Notes: generated by a model not told the origin, from the letters alone. DNA of 64,000 nucleotides from JAEUSG01 sp964590225 (GCA_964590225.1 CAZPWS010000008.1:14625-78624); one strand, 5' to 3'; positions 43,238 through 52,568 are shown, counted from the first letter of the stretch. Numbers and translations are program-made.

Positions 43238-43365
43238 AAATCCCCCCTAACAAGTCATGACAGTTTCTAATTATGCCACGCAATATGTATTTTATAGCGA
43301 GACAAAACGCAATATACTCAATTGGCTGAAATAATGCCAAAGTTTTTGGGGGGGAGGAAAAGTTC

Positions 43366-45867
43366 ATGCCCAATAAACAGGTTAAGAAGTACGAAGACAA
43401 ACCTGCCAAAGCCGATAAACAAAATAGGGAACCATCTTTCTTTATAGATTCAACGGATTGCGACAACTTTGTTGAGGATGGTGAGTTTACAGTCTCATAT
43501 CCAGCTACACAACAACAATGCCAGTGGCTATACCCACTAAACAACGGTCTAACAGAAAAGGCCACCTCCTTTTTGTCAATGTGGAATGGTTGTGCAGAAG
43601 GTTTTTCAGCTTTGGGTTCGATAGCGTCTGGAGCCATCACAAAACATGTCAACAGTGGGTATAAACCTCTTTTTTTAGGCTCGGAAGAAAAAAGGACTAT
43701 CTATTTAAGAGAGACTCTTCCTGCCTCAAAAGTAAATTATTGGAATATTGCGTCTATAATTTCACCTGATAGATCTGCTAAAGATTGCTCTTGCCGCTGC
43801 ACCCCTTACTCTTTCGAAAGCAGCTCTGAAAGAGAAAACATATTCACGAAAGTATCTGTTTTGTGTCCGGAGGGTTCCGAGTTTGAAATATGGGAAATTG
43901 AGCTTAATAACAAATCCACAAAAAAACGAACTCTTGATCTTTTTACACATATCAATTGGAATCCACAAAAAGAAACAGCTCTTCCCTATCCAACCGAAGC
44001 GCTCGAAAAAACCATTCACCATAAAAACGGCTGCATAACAAACAGCTCTTTTGTGGCGAAAAACAGGATTACTGCCTGGTTAATAGCAGGAAACGAACCA
44101 GAAGGATTTGAAATATCTGAAATCCGATGGCAGGGTACTGCCTTTCCGCTGTCCACACCTGAATCCGTTATCACAGGAAAACTATCGTCAAAGCAGATCA
44201 TTGAACCCAAAAGCAGCCATTGCGCCGCTTTGCATTTTCGTATCACGCTTCCAGCTTCAGGAGCTTGGAGAACATATATTGCAGTTGGGGCAATCTTTGG
44301 TACCATAGACGAAGCCTGCTCTGTTGCAGAACGGGTTAAAAAGAATAATCTTTCACAAAAGGGCTTCCAAGCTTTACTCCGGCAAAAACAGAATGACTGG
44401 CGCAAATTATCCAGCTCACTTTTACTAAAATCCCCATCTGATGATTTTAACAGACACTTCAATGTGTGGACAAAACAACAACTTATAACAGCAACTCTTT
44501 TCGGTGATGGTAACAAACATATCGAATTCCGCGATAGAATGCGCTTAATAGAAGCTCTTGTTCCCGTTTCTACCGCTGCTGCTAAAAGACTACTCCTCGA
44601 CTCAATCCGTTTTCAGATGAAAGATGGGCGAATTGTTAATAGCATACCACTGCATAATGGCTATATGCCAGAAAACGACGAAGCCGCACTCGACAATGGA
44701 ATCTGGATGTGCAACGCCGCATTACGCTTCATCACAGAAACCGGCGACCTTGACTTCCTCGAAACACAGGTACCCTTCTACGATCCAAGAATAAAAGAAT
44801 TCGAGACAATACGGAACGGAAAAGTTTACGACCACCTTATGGCAAGTCTTCGCTGTATGTTTGACTTTAGGGGTAAACTCGGATTCTGCAAAAACGGCTG
44901 CCACGATCCCGTCCGCGCATTGACACAAAGCACTAAACAAGGAAGCGTCAGTGTGGCCCTTACCGCTTCTCTTTTGCATACAGCTAAACTGATGTTAGAA
45001 ATAGCAAAGCGAAAAGGACAGAAACGGGATATTGGATATATTAACTCCCTTTGCGCTAACATACAGAGTAACCTCGACAACTACGGCTGGAACGGATCCC
45101 ACTACAACTACTCCTACGACGATGCAGGTAAAGTTGTTGGCGGAACAAACGACCAGTATGGTCGCATATTTCTTTTGGCGCAGGTATGGGCATTACTTTC
45201 CGGTGCCGCCGACGCAGCTGGAAAGGGTGAAGAGGTACTCAAAGCTATTGAGCAACTCGATACTGTTCATGGTATTAAAACACTATCACCACCATATCCC
45301 GAAGGTTTCAGCGAAAAAGGGGGCATAAGCACCTTACCAGTAGGCTATTTTGAAAATGGAGGTATAGAACTATACTGTCAGGGTTTAACCGCCTATGTAT
45401 ATGCAAATAGAGGAATGGGGAACAGAGCATGGGAAACAATAAAAAAATTCCTTCCATCTATAAATCAATCCGAACTGCCAATACAGTTGCCCGAATTTAA
45501 AATTGGTCCCGATGATATTCATGCTGCAGGTACGCCTATGTACAATAACTTTAACAGTGGCATAGCCGCCTTCCGGCTTGCTATGGAAAGAATTGCAGGT
45601 GTTCTGCCGTCATTGCAAGGGCTTATTTTATCTCCATCAATCCCGTCCGACTGGAAAGAATTCGAAGTTAAAAAGAAATGGCGAGGAATCACCTTTTCAG
45701 TAAAATATCATAATCCTGATGCTTTAGAGAGTGGCATTAAAAAGGCAACAGCCAACGGAAAAGAGCTCGGGCGCGACAGTTCCGGCCATTTCATCATTAC
45801 CTATGATACCTTCAAGGAATACGCTAAATCCGATAAACAGGTCTGCATTGACGCATTGATTGGATAA
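43366..45867 (+). CDS. GH94-like glycoside phosphorylase/hydrolase (divergent)
   Basis: An 833-residue cytoplasmic protein with the two-part layout of cellobiose/chitobiose phosphorylases. An N-terminal beta-sandwich domain (about 45-320) has SMWNGCAEGF and VNYWNIASII, and FEIWEIELNNKSTKKRTLDL, a hallmark block of the family. An (alpha/alpha)6 barrel follows (about 370-760) with IEFRDRMRLIEAL, FQMKDGRIVNSIP and YGRIFLLAQVWALLSG, then a C-terminal beta cap (LSPSIPSDWKEFEVKKKWRG). The usual GDWNDG acid motif is replaced by KNGCHDPV; its Asp514 aligns with the catalytic Asp, but the Trp is missing. Activity and substrate are therefore uncertain. A strong terminator follows. Confidence 0.72.
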   Translation: MPNKQVKKYEDKPAKADKQNREPSFFIDSTDCDNFVEDGEFTVSYPATQQQCQWLYPLNNGLTEKATSFLSMWNGCAEGFSALGSIASGAITKHVNSGYKPLFLGSEEKRTIYLRETLPASKVNYWNIASIISPDRSAKDCSCRCTPYSFESSSERENIFTKVSVLCPEGSEFEIWEIELNNKSTKKRTLDLFTHINWNPQKETALPYPTEALEKTIHHKNGCITNSSFVAKNRITAWLIAGNEPEGFEISEIRWQGTAFPLSTPESVITGKLSSKQIIEPKSSHCAALHFRITLPASGAWRTYIAVGAIFGTIDEACSVAERVKKNNLSQKGFQALLRQKQNDWRKLSSSLLLKSPSDDFNRHFNVWTKQQLITATLFGDGNKHIEFRDRMRLIEALVPVSTAAAKRLLLDSIRFQMKDGRIVNSIPLHNGYMPENDEAALDNGIWMCNAALRFITETGDLDFLETQVPFYDPRIKEFETIRNGKVYDHLMASLRCMFDFRGKLGFCKNGCHDPVRALTQSTKQGSVSVALTASLLHTAKLMLEIAKRKGQKRDIGYINSLCANIQSNLDNYGWNGSHYNYSYDDAGKVVGGTNDQYGRIFLLAQVWALLSGAADAAGKGEEVLKAIEQLDTVHGIKTLSPPYPEGFSEKGGISTLPVGYFENGGIELYCQGLTAYVYANRGMGNRAWETIKKFLPSINQSELPIQLPEFKIGPDDIHAAGTPMYNNFNSGIAAFRLAMERIAGVLPSLQGLILSPSIPSDWKEFEVKKKWRGITFSVKYHNPDALESGIKKATANGKELGRDSSGHFIITYDTFKEYAKSDKQVCIDALIG

Positions 45868-45874
45868 CAAACAA

Positions 45875-45920
45875 CCCCTTAAGCCTTGTTTTTACAGTGA
45901 CTTAAGGGGTCTTTATTTTA
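45875..45920 (+). terminator. Intrinsic terminator after the GH94-like gene
   Basis: A 9-bp stem CCCCTTAAG/CTTAAGGGG with a 17-nt loop is followed by TCTTTATTTTA. It lies between the GH94-like gene and the opposing tRNA-Asn, so it can serve both. Confidence 0.72.
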
Positions 45921-45921
45921 G

Positions 45922-45994
45922 CTGCCCGAGCAGGGCTCGAACCTGCGACAGCCTGGTTAACAGCCAAGTGCTCTACCAACTGAGCTATCGGGCA
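45922..45994 (-). tRNA. tRNA-Asn (GUU anticodon)
   Basis: A 73-nt tRNA on the reverse strand. The acceptor TGCCCGA/TCGGGCA with discriminator G, D-arm GCTCAGTTGGTAGAGC, anticodon loop CTGTTAA (anticodon GTT) and T-arm GCAGGTTCGAGCCCTGC are all present. CCA is not encoded. The synthetase gene is in the same window at 15 kb. Confidence 0.96.
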
Positions 45995-46026
45995 GAGAAT
46001 ATCACATCATTTAATGGACGCGCAAT

Positions 46027-46055
46027 AAAATAGATTTATGGAATAAACAGCGCAA
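46027..46055 (-). promoter_or_regulatory. Possible promoter of tRNA-Asn
   Basis: On the reverse strand TTGCGC and TATTTT are separated by 17 bp, about 30 bp before the tRNA 5' end. This is a moderate match only. Confidence 0.33.
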
Positions 46056-46087
46056 GATATATAACAACGCGAATCTGATATAAACAC

Positions 46088-46954
46088 TTAATGCACAGAA
46101 AAACGGCTTAAATCAAAATCGACACCTGTTTTTGCCTTTAAGCTTTCAGAAAAACTTTTTTCGGAAATGGAATCAGGAGCAATCACGAAGAATTTCTTAG
46201 GTAGCCACCTTGAATCGTTTGGGATTCCATATAAATTTACAGCACGCGAAGAGAGGTTGTTCCCGTCATAAGAAGTAAACGAAAACCCTGTCCGCGTTTT
46301 ATAAACATACTGATACCCTTCTTCTCCCGGAAGAGTGCTTCGTGGCCCGTGTAATCGGGCATACCCTATAATAATGTCAAACGACTCATGTCGCCTGAAA
46401 AGTGTTTTACCTGTTCCCCTTCTCTCTTCGTCAGTTAAGCTCTCAATGGAATCACCAACTATCCCAGGCGCCTTATTGTAATAAAGCTCTCCCAACATCA
46501 ATATTGGAATACCTTCCTTTACCAACGCTCTTATTGCATCGGGAGCCACTGGTGATAGGGAATAAACCGCAAACCCACTTTTTTCGAAATATTTGAAGTA
46601 GTATTTGAGATTAATTTCTGGCGTATCAAACTTTGTGTTCTTCGTACCAAGTTCAACTTTGCGAGGATCGAATTGAATGTCCGCTTCAATTTTATAATAG
46701 TGTAGCAGAGCAGATATAATACTACTCTGCAATAAAAAAAAATCACTTTCAGGAATTCTTAAATAATTTACACTTCTAAACTTATCCACAACATCCTGCT
46801 CTATAGCCGTCGATAGATCAAGTCCCTGAATGGTAAAAGAGAAACGCGCAGCGGATTGAACACGGTCAGCGTGAAGATCAGGATTTACAAACACACCGCT
46901 GCAGCCAATATGCAGAACGACGAAAATTAATAATAAGTTTAATTGTATTCCCAA
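46088..46954 (-). CDS. Lipoprotein with a degenerate peptidase C39-like fold (288 residues)
   Basis: A lipoprotein signal has lipobox LHIGC (Cys18). The mature protein contains blocks that line up in order with papain-like C39 domains: FFLLQSSIISALLHYYKIEA, where C39 enzymes have the catalytic CGPASL..LNYYG; ALVKEGIPILML, where they have a G-P-V strand; and HESFDIIIGY, where they have the catalytic His in HFVVVVGY. The catalytic Cys is absent (Ser/Ile), so it would be inactive or a binding domain. The fold assignment is inference from pattern only. It overlaps the upstream pilin-like gene by 16 bp. Confidence 0.6.
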   Translation of the reverse strand: MGIQLNLLLIFVVLHIGCSGVFVNPDLHADRVQSAARFSFTIQGLDLSTAIEQDVVDKFRSVNYLRIPESDFFLLQSSIISALLHYYKIEADIQFDPRKVELGTKNTKFDTPEINLKYYFKYFEKSGFAVYSLSPVAPDAIRALVKEGIPILMLGELYYNKAPGIVGDSIESLTDEERRGTGKTLFRRHESFDIIIGYARLHGPRSTLPGEEGYQYVYKTRTGFSFTSYDGNNLSSRAVNLYGIPNDSRWLPKKFFVIAPDSISEKSFSESLKAKTGVDFDLSRFSVH

Positions 46955-47346
46955 TTGAGCGTTCGTGGTTTTATAATGCCATCAACTTTTTCCAGCCTGT
47001 ATTTGCAGGATATGACTACCTTTACGCTATTCGCAGCACCTGTCGATTTTGCAACGGAGGTACTGTCATTGATTCTGCCAATCTCAACCGAATAATAGCC
47101 ACCGCCATCCTTTGGGTATTTTGTGTTAACAAAGCCCTCTTTCCAATCGGGCATTTCAGATATTTTATTTAGTGCAAGCATCATACCATATTCGGCCACT
47201 TCCTGGGCAAGTTTTTTGTCAATATTGCGCCGCGCAATCTGACCACGGACAAACTGACTTATAACAACAGCAAGTACGGCCATGGTAATAACAGCAACAA
47301 CCACAACAACTGCTGACTGAACAGCTCCCCTATTGTTTTTTAGCAT
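46939..47346 (-). CDS. Pilin-like/PilX-like single-pass membrane protein
   Basis: A short basic leader ending in Gly (MLKNNRG) is followed by a long hydrophobic helix (AVQSAVVVVVAVITMAVLAV), then an amphipathic helix and a small beta domain (GYYSVEIGRINDST, SVKVVISCKYRLEKVDG). This is the layout of PilX-type minor pilins, although Glu+5 is missing. The frame is open for 13 codons upstream (TTG 47385), with no clear ribosome site at either start. There are no other pilus genes nearby. About 135 residues. It is encoded just before the lipoprotein and probably forms a pair with it. Confidence 0.62.
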   Translation of the reverse strand: MLKNNRGAVQSAVVVVVAVITMAVLAVVISQFVRGQIARRNIDKKLAQEVAEYGMMLALNKISEMPDWKEGFVNTKYPKDGGGYYSVEIGRINDSTSVAKSTGAANSVKVVISCKYRLEKVDGIIKPRTLNWEYN

Positions 47347-47396
47347 ACTAAAACCAACATACATTATGCGATCGGCAATAGGCAATTCTTAGCATT

Positions 47397-49292
47397 TTAC
47401 ATTTTTCTGAATGTGGCAAATTTTCTTGAATTTTCCCACACACCCTCAATACTCCTCAGTGCATACACTATCTTTTCCTCACCTATTGCACCAATATCAT
47501 TTACCATAAGATTGAATCCAAAATCTTCCCAACTGCCATTCTGATACGCATTAAGCTTTTCATGCGGAATGGCAATTTCCACAGAATATCCCTTCTTAAT
47601 TCTAGTTACTGCACAGATTACTCCATCAGGAAGAGGCTTTTGTGTATGAAATGCGCCATCAACCTCTCCCGGCGATACAAGGATATCAATTTTTTGACTT
47701 CTATAATCTCCTTTTAGCACTCTCTCTATTCCGGGACGAGGGTCTATATAAAACTGAATTCCGTCCTGCTTATATACAGGTACACTATCTATACCGCCAA
47801 CAATCTTTTCATCTCGAACGATTGCGCAAAAATAGAGATATGAATTATCGTATCGAAAATCAAATTCCGCCTTGGGCTCCTTTCTAACAGCATCCCTGCT
47901 GTCACCAGCAGGACTAACCTTTATGTCAATCGTATTTGACAACTTACCCCACTTCAATAGCCTACCACCAGTAACGGCTGCTTTGGAAGTTTTTACTACT
48001 TCGTAAGGTCTATAAATATTTACCGCGGTTTTATTGCTAATTGTTTTCGATTTTTCTCCATCTACCTTGTATGTGGCAAAACAGTCTATATAATACCAGC
48101 TATCCCACTGACCTTTTCTTGATTCTTTTGGAAAACTGATTGAAAGAGCAACGCCAACACTGCAAAGAGGGGGGATTTGCAACGAAAAACTCTTCGGCGC
48201 AACGGCAGTTCCGTAGCTACTCTCAGTAACAAACCCTTGAACCGAAATTGGTACAGCCATATTATTGCTTATATGGATGACAGTATCCATTCGACTCTCT
48301 TTTCGTTCTATTATCGCATTTATATTTTGAATGGAAAACAGCTCTCGACCTCTGCCGCCCTTTCTGGTAAAGAAAATTTCCGGACTTCCGTCCACCATAC
48401 CATCTAAAAGAATATTAGAGTATTCCGGTTCTTTTCCGCTAATATTAACAAGAAGAAAATGGTCGAATTCTCCAAACTCCGCTCCGCGCAACGCACTTCC
48501 GCCACCAGTAGTCGCAAGAACAAAACGGCATAGGCCATTAACTGTATCACACCGATACAGATGCTCATGGCCGGCAAATATAGTGTGTTTTCTTGCGGCA
48601 AGCATAATGTCAAGCTCTTTCCAGCCGTTAGCGCCATTTTTCGGGTGATCGCTATGGGCATTTTTATGTAAACCCACACTATCAAAAATTGAGCTGTAGC
48701 CCCAAATAGGCCTATGCATAAAAACAAATGTCCAGCTAACACTCTCATGTTCCCTTAATGTAGCCTTGATATAGTCAAGCTGTTCTCTACTTCCAATGCC
48801 GCCGTAAAAAGGGTCTTCTGTATTTAAACAAAGAAACAGGATATTTCTATACACAAAATGATAATAAGCCATTCCATATCGTCTATTCCAGATCTTTTTT
48901 TGCAGTTCGCTTGACTGATCATGATTGCCGGGCAGATAAAAAAATGGGGGGCGCAATCCACTTATAATGCTATCGAATTCATCAAACTCCCGCTCAAGAG
49001 TAGTTGAGTCCTCCTTATGCCCCTCTGCCAAATCACCGACACACATAACAAAATGGGGATTAAGAAAATTGAGCTTTTTTACAGCCTTCTCAAAAATGCC
49101 CTTTCGCATACCGCCATTTCTATCTGCAACTACTGCAAAAATTAGCGGATTAGAGGCTGAATCGGTATTGAGATGAGACCATGGCGATGGCCTTCCGGTT
49201 TGCTTGATAACAATGAATGGTTGTGCAATGGATCCAAATGGCATAGCGAGGATGCAGACCAAGAAAAACGAAAACAGCTGGATATTTTTCAT
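47397..49292 (-). CDS. Secreted metallophosphoesterase with C-terminal CBM9-like domain
   Basis: ATG 49292, preceded by AAAGGTG, starts a signal peptide (KNIQLFSFFLVCILAMPFG); the mature protein is about 610 residues. A calcineurin-like phosphoesterase domain (about 40-290) has FAVVADRNG, where the family has D-x-H, then CVGDLAEGH, LPGNHDQ, FMHRPIWGYS and FAGHEHLYRCD. The His of the first motif is replaced by Arg-Asn, which may change metal binding. A linker beta domain follows, then a CBM9-like DOMON-type module (about 460-628: EFDFRYDNSYLYFCAIVRD, QDGIQFYIDPRPG, YSVEIAIPHEKL). Likely acts outside the cell on a phospho-ester; substrate unknown. Confidence 0.84.
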   Translation of the reverse strand: MKNIQLFSFFLVCILAMPFGSIAQPFIVIKQTGRPSPWSHLNTDSASNPLIFAVVADRNGGMRKGIFEKAVKKLNFLNPHFVMCVGDLAEGHKEDSTTLEREFDEFDSIISGLRPPFFYLPGNHDQSSELQKKIWNRRYGMAYYHFVYRNILFLCLNTEDPFYGGIGSREQLDYIKATLREHESVSWTFVFMHRPIWGYSSIFDSVGLHKNAHSDHPKNGANGWKELDIMLAARKHTIFAGHEHLYRCDTVNGLCRFVLATTGGGSALRGAEFGEFDHFLLVNISGKEPEYSNILLDGMVDGSPEIFFTRKGGRGRELFSIQNINAIIERKESRMDTVIHISNNMAVPISVQGFVTESSYGTAVAPKSFSLQIPPLCSVGVALSISFPKESRKGQWDSWYYIDCFATYKVDGEKSKTISNKTAVNIYRPYEVVKTSKAAVTGGRLLKWGKLSNTIDIKVSPAGDSRDAVRKEPKAEFDFRYDNSYLYFCAIVRDEKIVGGIDSVPVYKQDGIQFYIDPRPGIERVLKGDYRSQKIDILVSPGEVDGAFHTQKPLPDGVICAVTRIKKGYSVEIAIPHEKLNAYQNGSWEDFGFNLMVNDIGAIGEEKIVYALRSIEGVWENSRKFATFRKM

Positions 49293-49362
49293 AAATATTA
49301 CACCTTTCATAACAATCATGTTTTATTTTGTTTTTTGTAACATAATATTCTGGAGTACAAAG

Positions 49363-50640
49363 ATGAAAAAAACGATTCTGAGTGTTTTTATTGTTTCATT
49401 TTCCCTTTTCTCTCAGGATGCGACGGTAAAAACGAAGATAAACATAGCTGTTTCGCCGCTGGAAGGGCGAGGCCTCGCGGAAGGGGAAGCAGGAACGCTT
49501 ACAGACGCGCTTGCCACACATCTCGCCAACACTGTAACTTTCCGTGTAATGGAACGGGGGAGAATGGATGTAATTCTTAAGGAACAGGGTTTTCAACAGA
49601 GTGGGGCTTGCAATGACGCTGCCTGCATTGTGGAAATGGGACAGCTGCTTGGCGTTGACCACATGGTAACAGGAAGCATTGGCAAGGTAGGCCAAACTTA
49701 TTCCATTAACCTTCGCATAATAAATGTTGGCACAGGGGAAATTGTTCGCTCGCTCAACAAATATTATAAGGGAGAAATTGATGGCGTCCTAACTGAAGTT
49801 CTGCCCACCGTTGCACTGGAGCTCAGTAACGAAAAAGAAACGGCTATAAAAACAGATGGTGCTAAAGAAAAAGCGAGCCCTGTCGTTTCGAATGCAAAAT
49901 CTCCGGCACTAACAACACAAACAGACAAAAAATTCTTACCGTTCGTAACCAACTTTGGTTTGTCGTTTAGTGTTAGTGGCAACATAAACAAACAGGGAAA
50001 GCTTAATCATAACGATTCTACTATAGAATTAGGAAATATTGAGAGGCCGGCAATCGCGTTGAACGCAAGATTATTCAAAAGAGTTAATCTTATGCTTGGC
50101 ATAGCATTTCATAATTTCGATGCGGAAATTGCAGGAAAAGATGGAGATATAGCATACTGGAGTACCGTAAACCAACTGCAACCGGAGTACAATGGACGGC
50201 TTGATGTTTCCATGAAAAGTACAAAGGCCGCCGGTATTACCTCAGGAATTGGCCTCATTTTTTACCCTGCGAATGGCTTAAATATGTCCATAAACAGCAG
50301 CATTACATCATTCACGGTAAATCTGATAGGTAAACAAATACTACCTAACATTACAGTAACAACCGGCCCAAATGTTTTTGGTCATGAAGACCCGATGTCC
50401 CCCGATAATTTTGCGACCATTACGGTTTTCTGCACCGATCTTAAGCTCGAAAAAGAGCTTTTTAAGCGGTTCGCTTTATTTCTTTCTATTGGATACACAT
50501 CCTCACGCGAAAGCTGGACATATTCGGACGGCCATAACGAATGGTCAAGGGATTGGATTATCACACAACCAAACGACGACACCTATTTTGAACTTAAAGG
50601 CGCATCAATAGGTTTTGGAGCTGCTTGGTACTGGAGATAA
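49363..50640 (+). CDS. Exported CsgG/TolB-N-like protein with barrel-like C-terminal domain
   Basis: ATG 49363, with GGAG about 10 nt upstream, begins a signal peptide (KKTILSVFIVSFSLFSQ); the upstream open frame lies in the divergent gene's territory and is rejected. Residues about 20-165 form a CsgG/LpoB-like domain: KINIAVSPLEGRGLAEGEAG, DALATHLANTVTFRVMERGR, VDHMVTGSIGKVGQTYSINL. An Ala/Lys/Thr linker follows, then about 220 residues of amphipathic strands (FVTNFGLSFSVSGNINK, RFALFLSIGYTSSRESW) ending AAWYWR, as in outer-membrane barrels with an aromatic end. It may tether or sense an envelope component; role unknown. Confidence 0.76.
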   Translation: MKKTILSVFIVSFSLFSQDATVKTKINIAVSPLEGRGLAEGEAGTLTDALATHLANTVTFRVMERGRMDVILKEQGFQQSGACNDAACIVEMGQLLGVDHMVTGSIGKVGQTYSINLRIINVGTGEIVRSLNKYYKGEIDGVLTEVLPTVALELSNEKETAIKTDGAKEKASPVVSNAKSPALTTQTDKKFLPFVTNFGLSFSVSGNINKQGKLNHNDSTIELGNIERPAIALNARLFKRVNLMLGIAFHNFDAEIAGKDGDIAYWSTVNQLQPEYNGRLDVSMKSTKAAGITSGIGLIFYPANGLNMSINSSITSFTVNLIGKQILPNITVTTGPNVFGHEDPMSPDNFATITVFCTDLKLEKELFKRFALFLSIGYTSSRESWTYSDGHNEWSRDWIITQPNDDTYFELKGASIGFGAAWYWR

Positions 50641-52564
50641 ATCTGTATTGAAGATTATCTCGCCATTCATTCCGCGAAACATTTTTCCGAAAATAGAAAG
50701 AGAGAGCTATTGCGTTTCAGGTATCGGCAAAGAAAACCTCTTTAACACTATCGACACCCTTTATCATAAAGATAAAATCCGCGAGCCTCTTCTTTTTATT
50801 GGTAGCTGCGGATCGTTTGACAATATTAATATCGGCGAATTAATACTTCCAGTTCTTGCCTATCCAAACGACAAACTGCAACAACAAGATGGCCTATATC
50901 CCTCACACCTACTAACCCAATCACTTAAACTACTACTCAAAGACAAAGGTATTGGATTCAAAGAGGCAGTAGTTATCTCAGTAAACTCACTTGCAGAAGA
51001 GAATGAACAGATGATTAAGGAAAGCATTCAGCGTGGAATAAACTGCGTTGATATGGAGCTTTTTTACCTCCTTAAAAGAGCTGCTGAATATGAGATAGAA
51101 AGCACTTCGTTGTTGTATGTAACAGACAAACCCCTTTGCAATCCTGCCTCCGCCGTAAAAAGTACTGCTGAGCGGCAACAAATAAAAGAGGCGCGACAAA
51201 CAGTTACGGACATTGCAATTGCTTTCAAAAAACAGCTTACAGAACTCGTTATTTCGTATCTGCTTGGATTTAAACCAAGCGAAAATAGATTAAATGAGAT
51301 ACTTCGCCTTATTTTTGAAATAGCCACAAGAGAAAACCTAACTGAATTTGATGTATTAAAATCAGTGAATTTAGACCGCGTAATTTCCACACCGGGAATG
51401 AATCATAAAACTAAATTCTCATTGCTAAAAAAAATTCTTACCGAAAGACGCTACCCACTAACGCACAACCTTCCAGAATTCAGAATATACTTGACAAAGC
51501 CACCGTCAAAAGAAACAAGGGGGCGAATATACAAGGAACCCTTTATTCCTGAGCGTATATATATCGACAGAGCATCGGCTAACTCATCTATTGCGAACAG
51601 AACTGTTTCAATGTTCAAAGCCACTCCCCTGCATTATATTGACAGCGTTAGCGAATATCACAAGGCAGACTCAACTAAATCAAGTGACCCGAAGAAACGG
51701 GATTTAATCATTTCCAGACAGCTATGGGATTTTGTAAAACCATGTCCATGCACAAAGGAAGCAGTATGCTGCGGATATCATGTAATCAACCTTGGTTTCG
51801 GTTGTCCATTCGACTGTTCTTACTGTTTCTTGCAACACTATGCCAATTCCAGTGGCATAGTTCTCGACTCCAACATCGATGACTTCTTGCCAAAAATTGA
51901 AGAATATCTCTCTAAATTCAGAGGACGAAAAATAAGAATAGGTACTGGAGAGTTTACAGACTCTCTTGCCCTTGACCATATATCAGAATATTCAAAACAC
52001 CTGATACCATTTTTTGCCAGACAAAACGCAATACTTGAACTTAAAACCAAAAGCATAAACATCAATAATCTCGAATCCCTTGACCATAACGGAAACACAG
52101 TAATTTCATGGTCTCTAAACCCACAAAAGGTAATTGAATCAGAAGAATATGGCACTCCATCGCTTAATGAAAGGCTCGATGCGGCACAAAAATGTTCCTC
52201 CATGGGATACGGGATAGCTTTCCATTTTGATCCGGTAATTTTGATTGAAAACTGGAAAAACGAATACGAATCAGTAGTAAACAGTTTATTTGACACTATT
52301 AAAAAGCCGGAGTGGATAAGCATAGGATCAATCAGGTTTCACCGAAGTCTCAAAAAAAATATCGAGGAGCGGTTTCCACAAACACGCTACATCTACGGAG
52401 AGATGCTATTAGGACAGGATAACAAGCTCCGTTATCCAGATATTATAAGGCGAGAAATCTACCAAAAAATGTCAGATTGGATTAAGAGAAGAGGCGGTAG
52501 CGCTTACACATATCTTTGCATGGAAACCGCCGATATATGGAAGCGCCTGCAAACGAGCCTATAA
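50615..52564 (+). CDS. Fusion of nucleoside phosphorylase-like domain and SPL-family radical SAM enzyme
   Basis: A 649-residue protein. Residues about 10-210 resemble PNP/UDP phosphorylases: LLFIGSCGSFDNINIGELIL (purine-site glycine loop) and NCVDMELFYLLKRA (the VDME ribose/base motif). A helical linker follows (about 215-310). The C-terminal half is of the spore photoproduct lyase type: CCGYHVINLGFGCPFDCSYC holds the radical SAM cluster C397-x3-C401-x2-C404, followed by RIGTGEFTDSLALDH, LELKTKS and SWSLNP. SPL enzymes reverse UV thymine dimers. The fusion with a base-handling domain suggests nucleobase or nucleotide repair or modification, which is inference. TTG 50615 is used; TTG 50648 with GGAGA upstream is also possible. 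Confidence 0.85.
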   Translation: MELLGTGDKSVLKIISPFIPRNIFPKIERESYCVSGIGKENLFNTIDTLYHKDKIREPLLFIGSCGSFDNINIGELILPVLAYPNDKLQQQDGLYPSHLLTQSLKLLLKDKGIGFKEAVVISVNSLAEENEQMIKESIQRGINCVDMELFYLLKRAAEYEIESTSLLYVTDKPLCNPASAVKSTAERQQIKEARQTVTDIAIAFKKQLTELVISYLLGFKPSENRLNEILRLIFEIATRENLTEFDVLKSVNLDRVISTPGMNHKTKFSLLKKILTERRYPLTHNLPEFRIYLTKPPSKETRGRIYKEPFIPERIYIDRASANSSIANRTVSMFKATPLHYIDSVSEYHKADSTKSSDPKKRDLIISRQLWDFVKPCPCTKEAVCCGYHVINLGFGCPFDCSYCFLQHYANSSGIVLDSNIDDFLPKIEEYLSKFRGRKIRIGTGEFTDSLALDHISEYSKHLIPFFARQNAILELKTKSININNLESLDHNGNTVISWSLNPQKVIESEEYGTPSLNERLDAAQKCSSMGYGIAFHFDPVILIENWKNEYESVVNSLFDTIKKPEWISIGSIRFHRSLKKNIEERFPQTRYIYGEMLLGQDNKLRYPDIIRREIYQKMSDWIKRRGGSAYTYLCMETADIWKRLQTSL

Positions 52565-52568
52565 ACTA

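Noticed and set aside
49204..49362. 53-codon upstream extension of the CsgG/TolB-like gene
   Set aside because: It lies opposite the start of the metallophosphoesterase gene, and the clear signal peptide and ribosome site begin at 49363.
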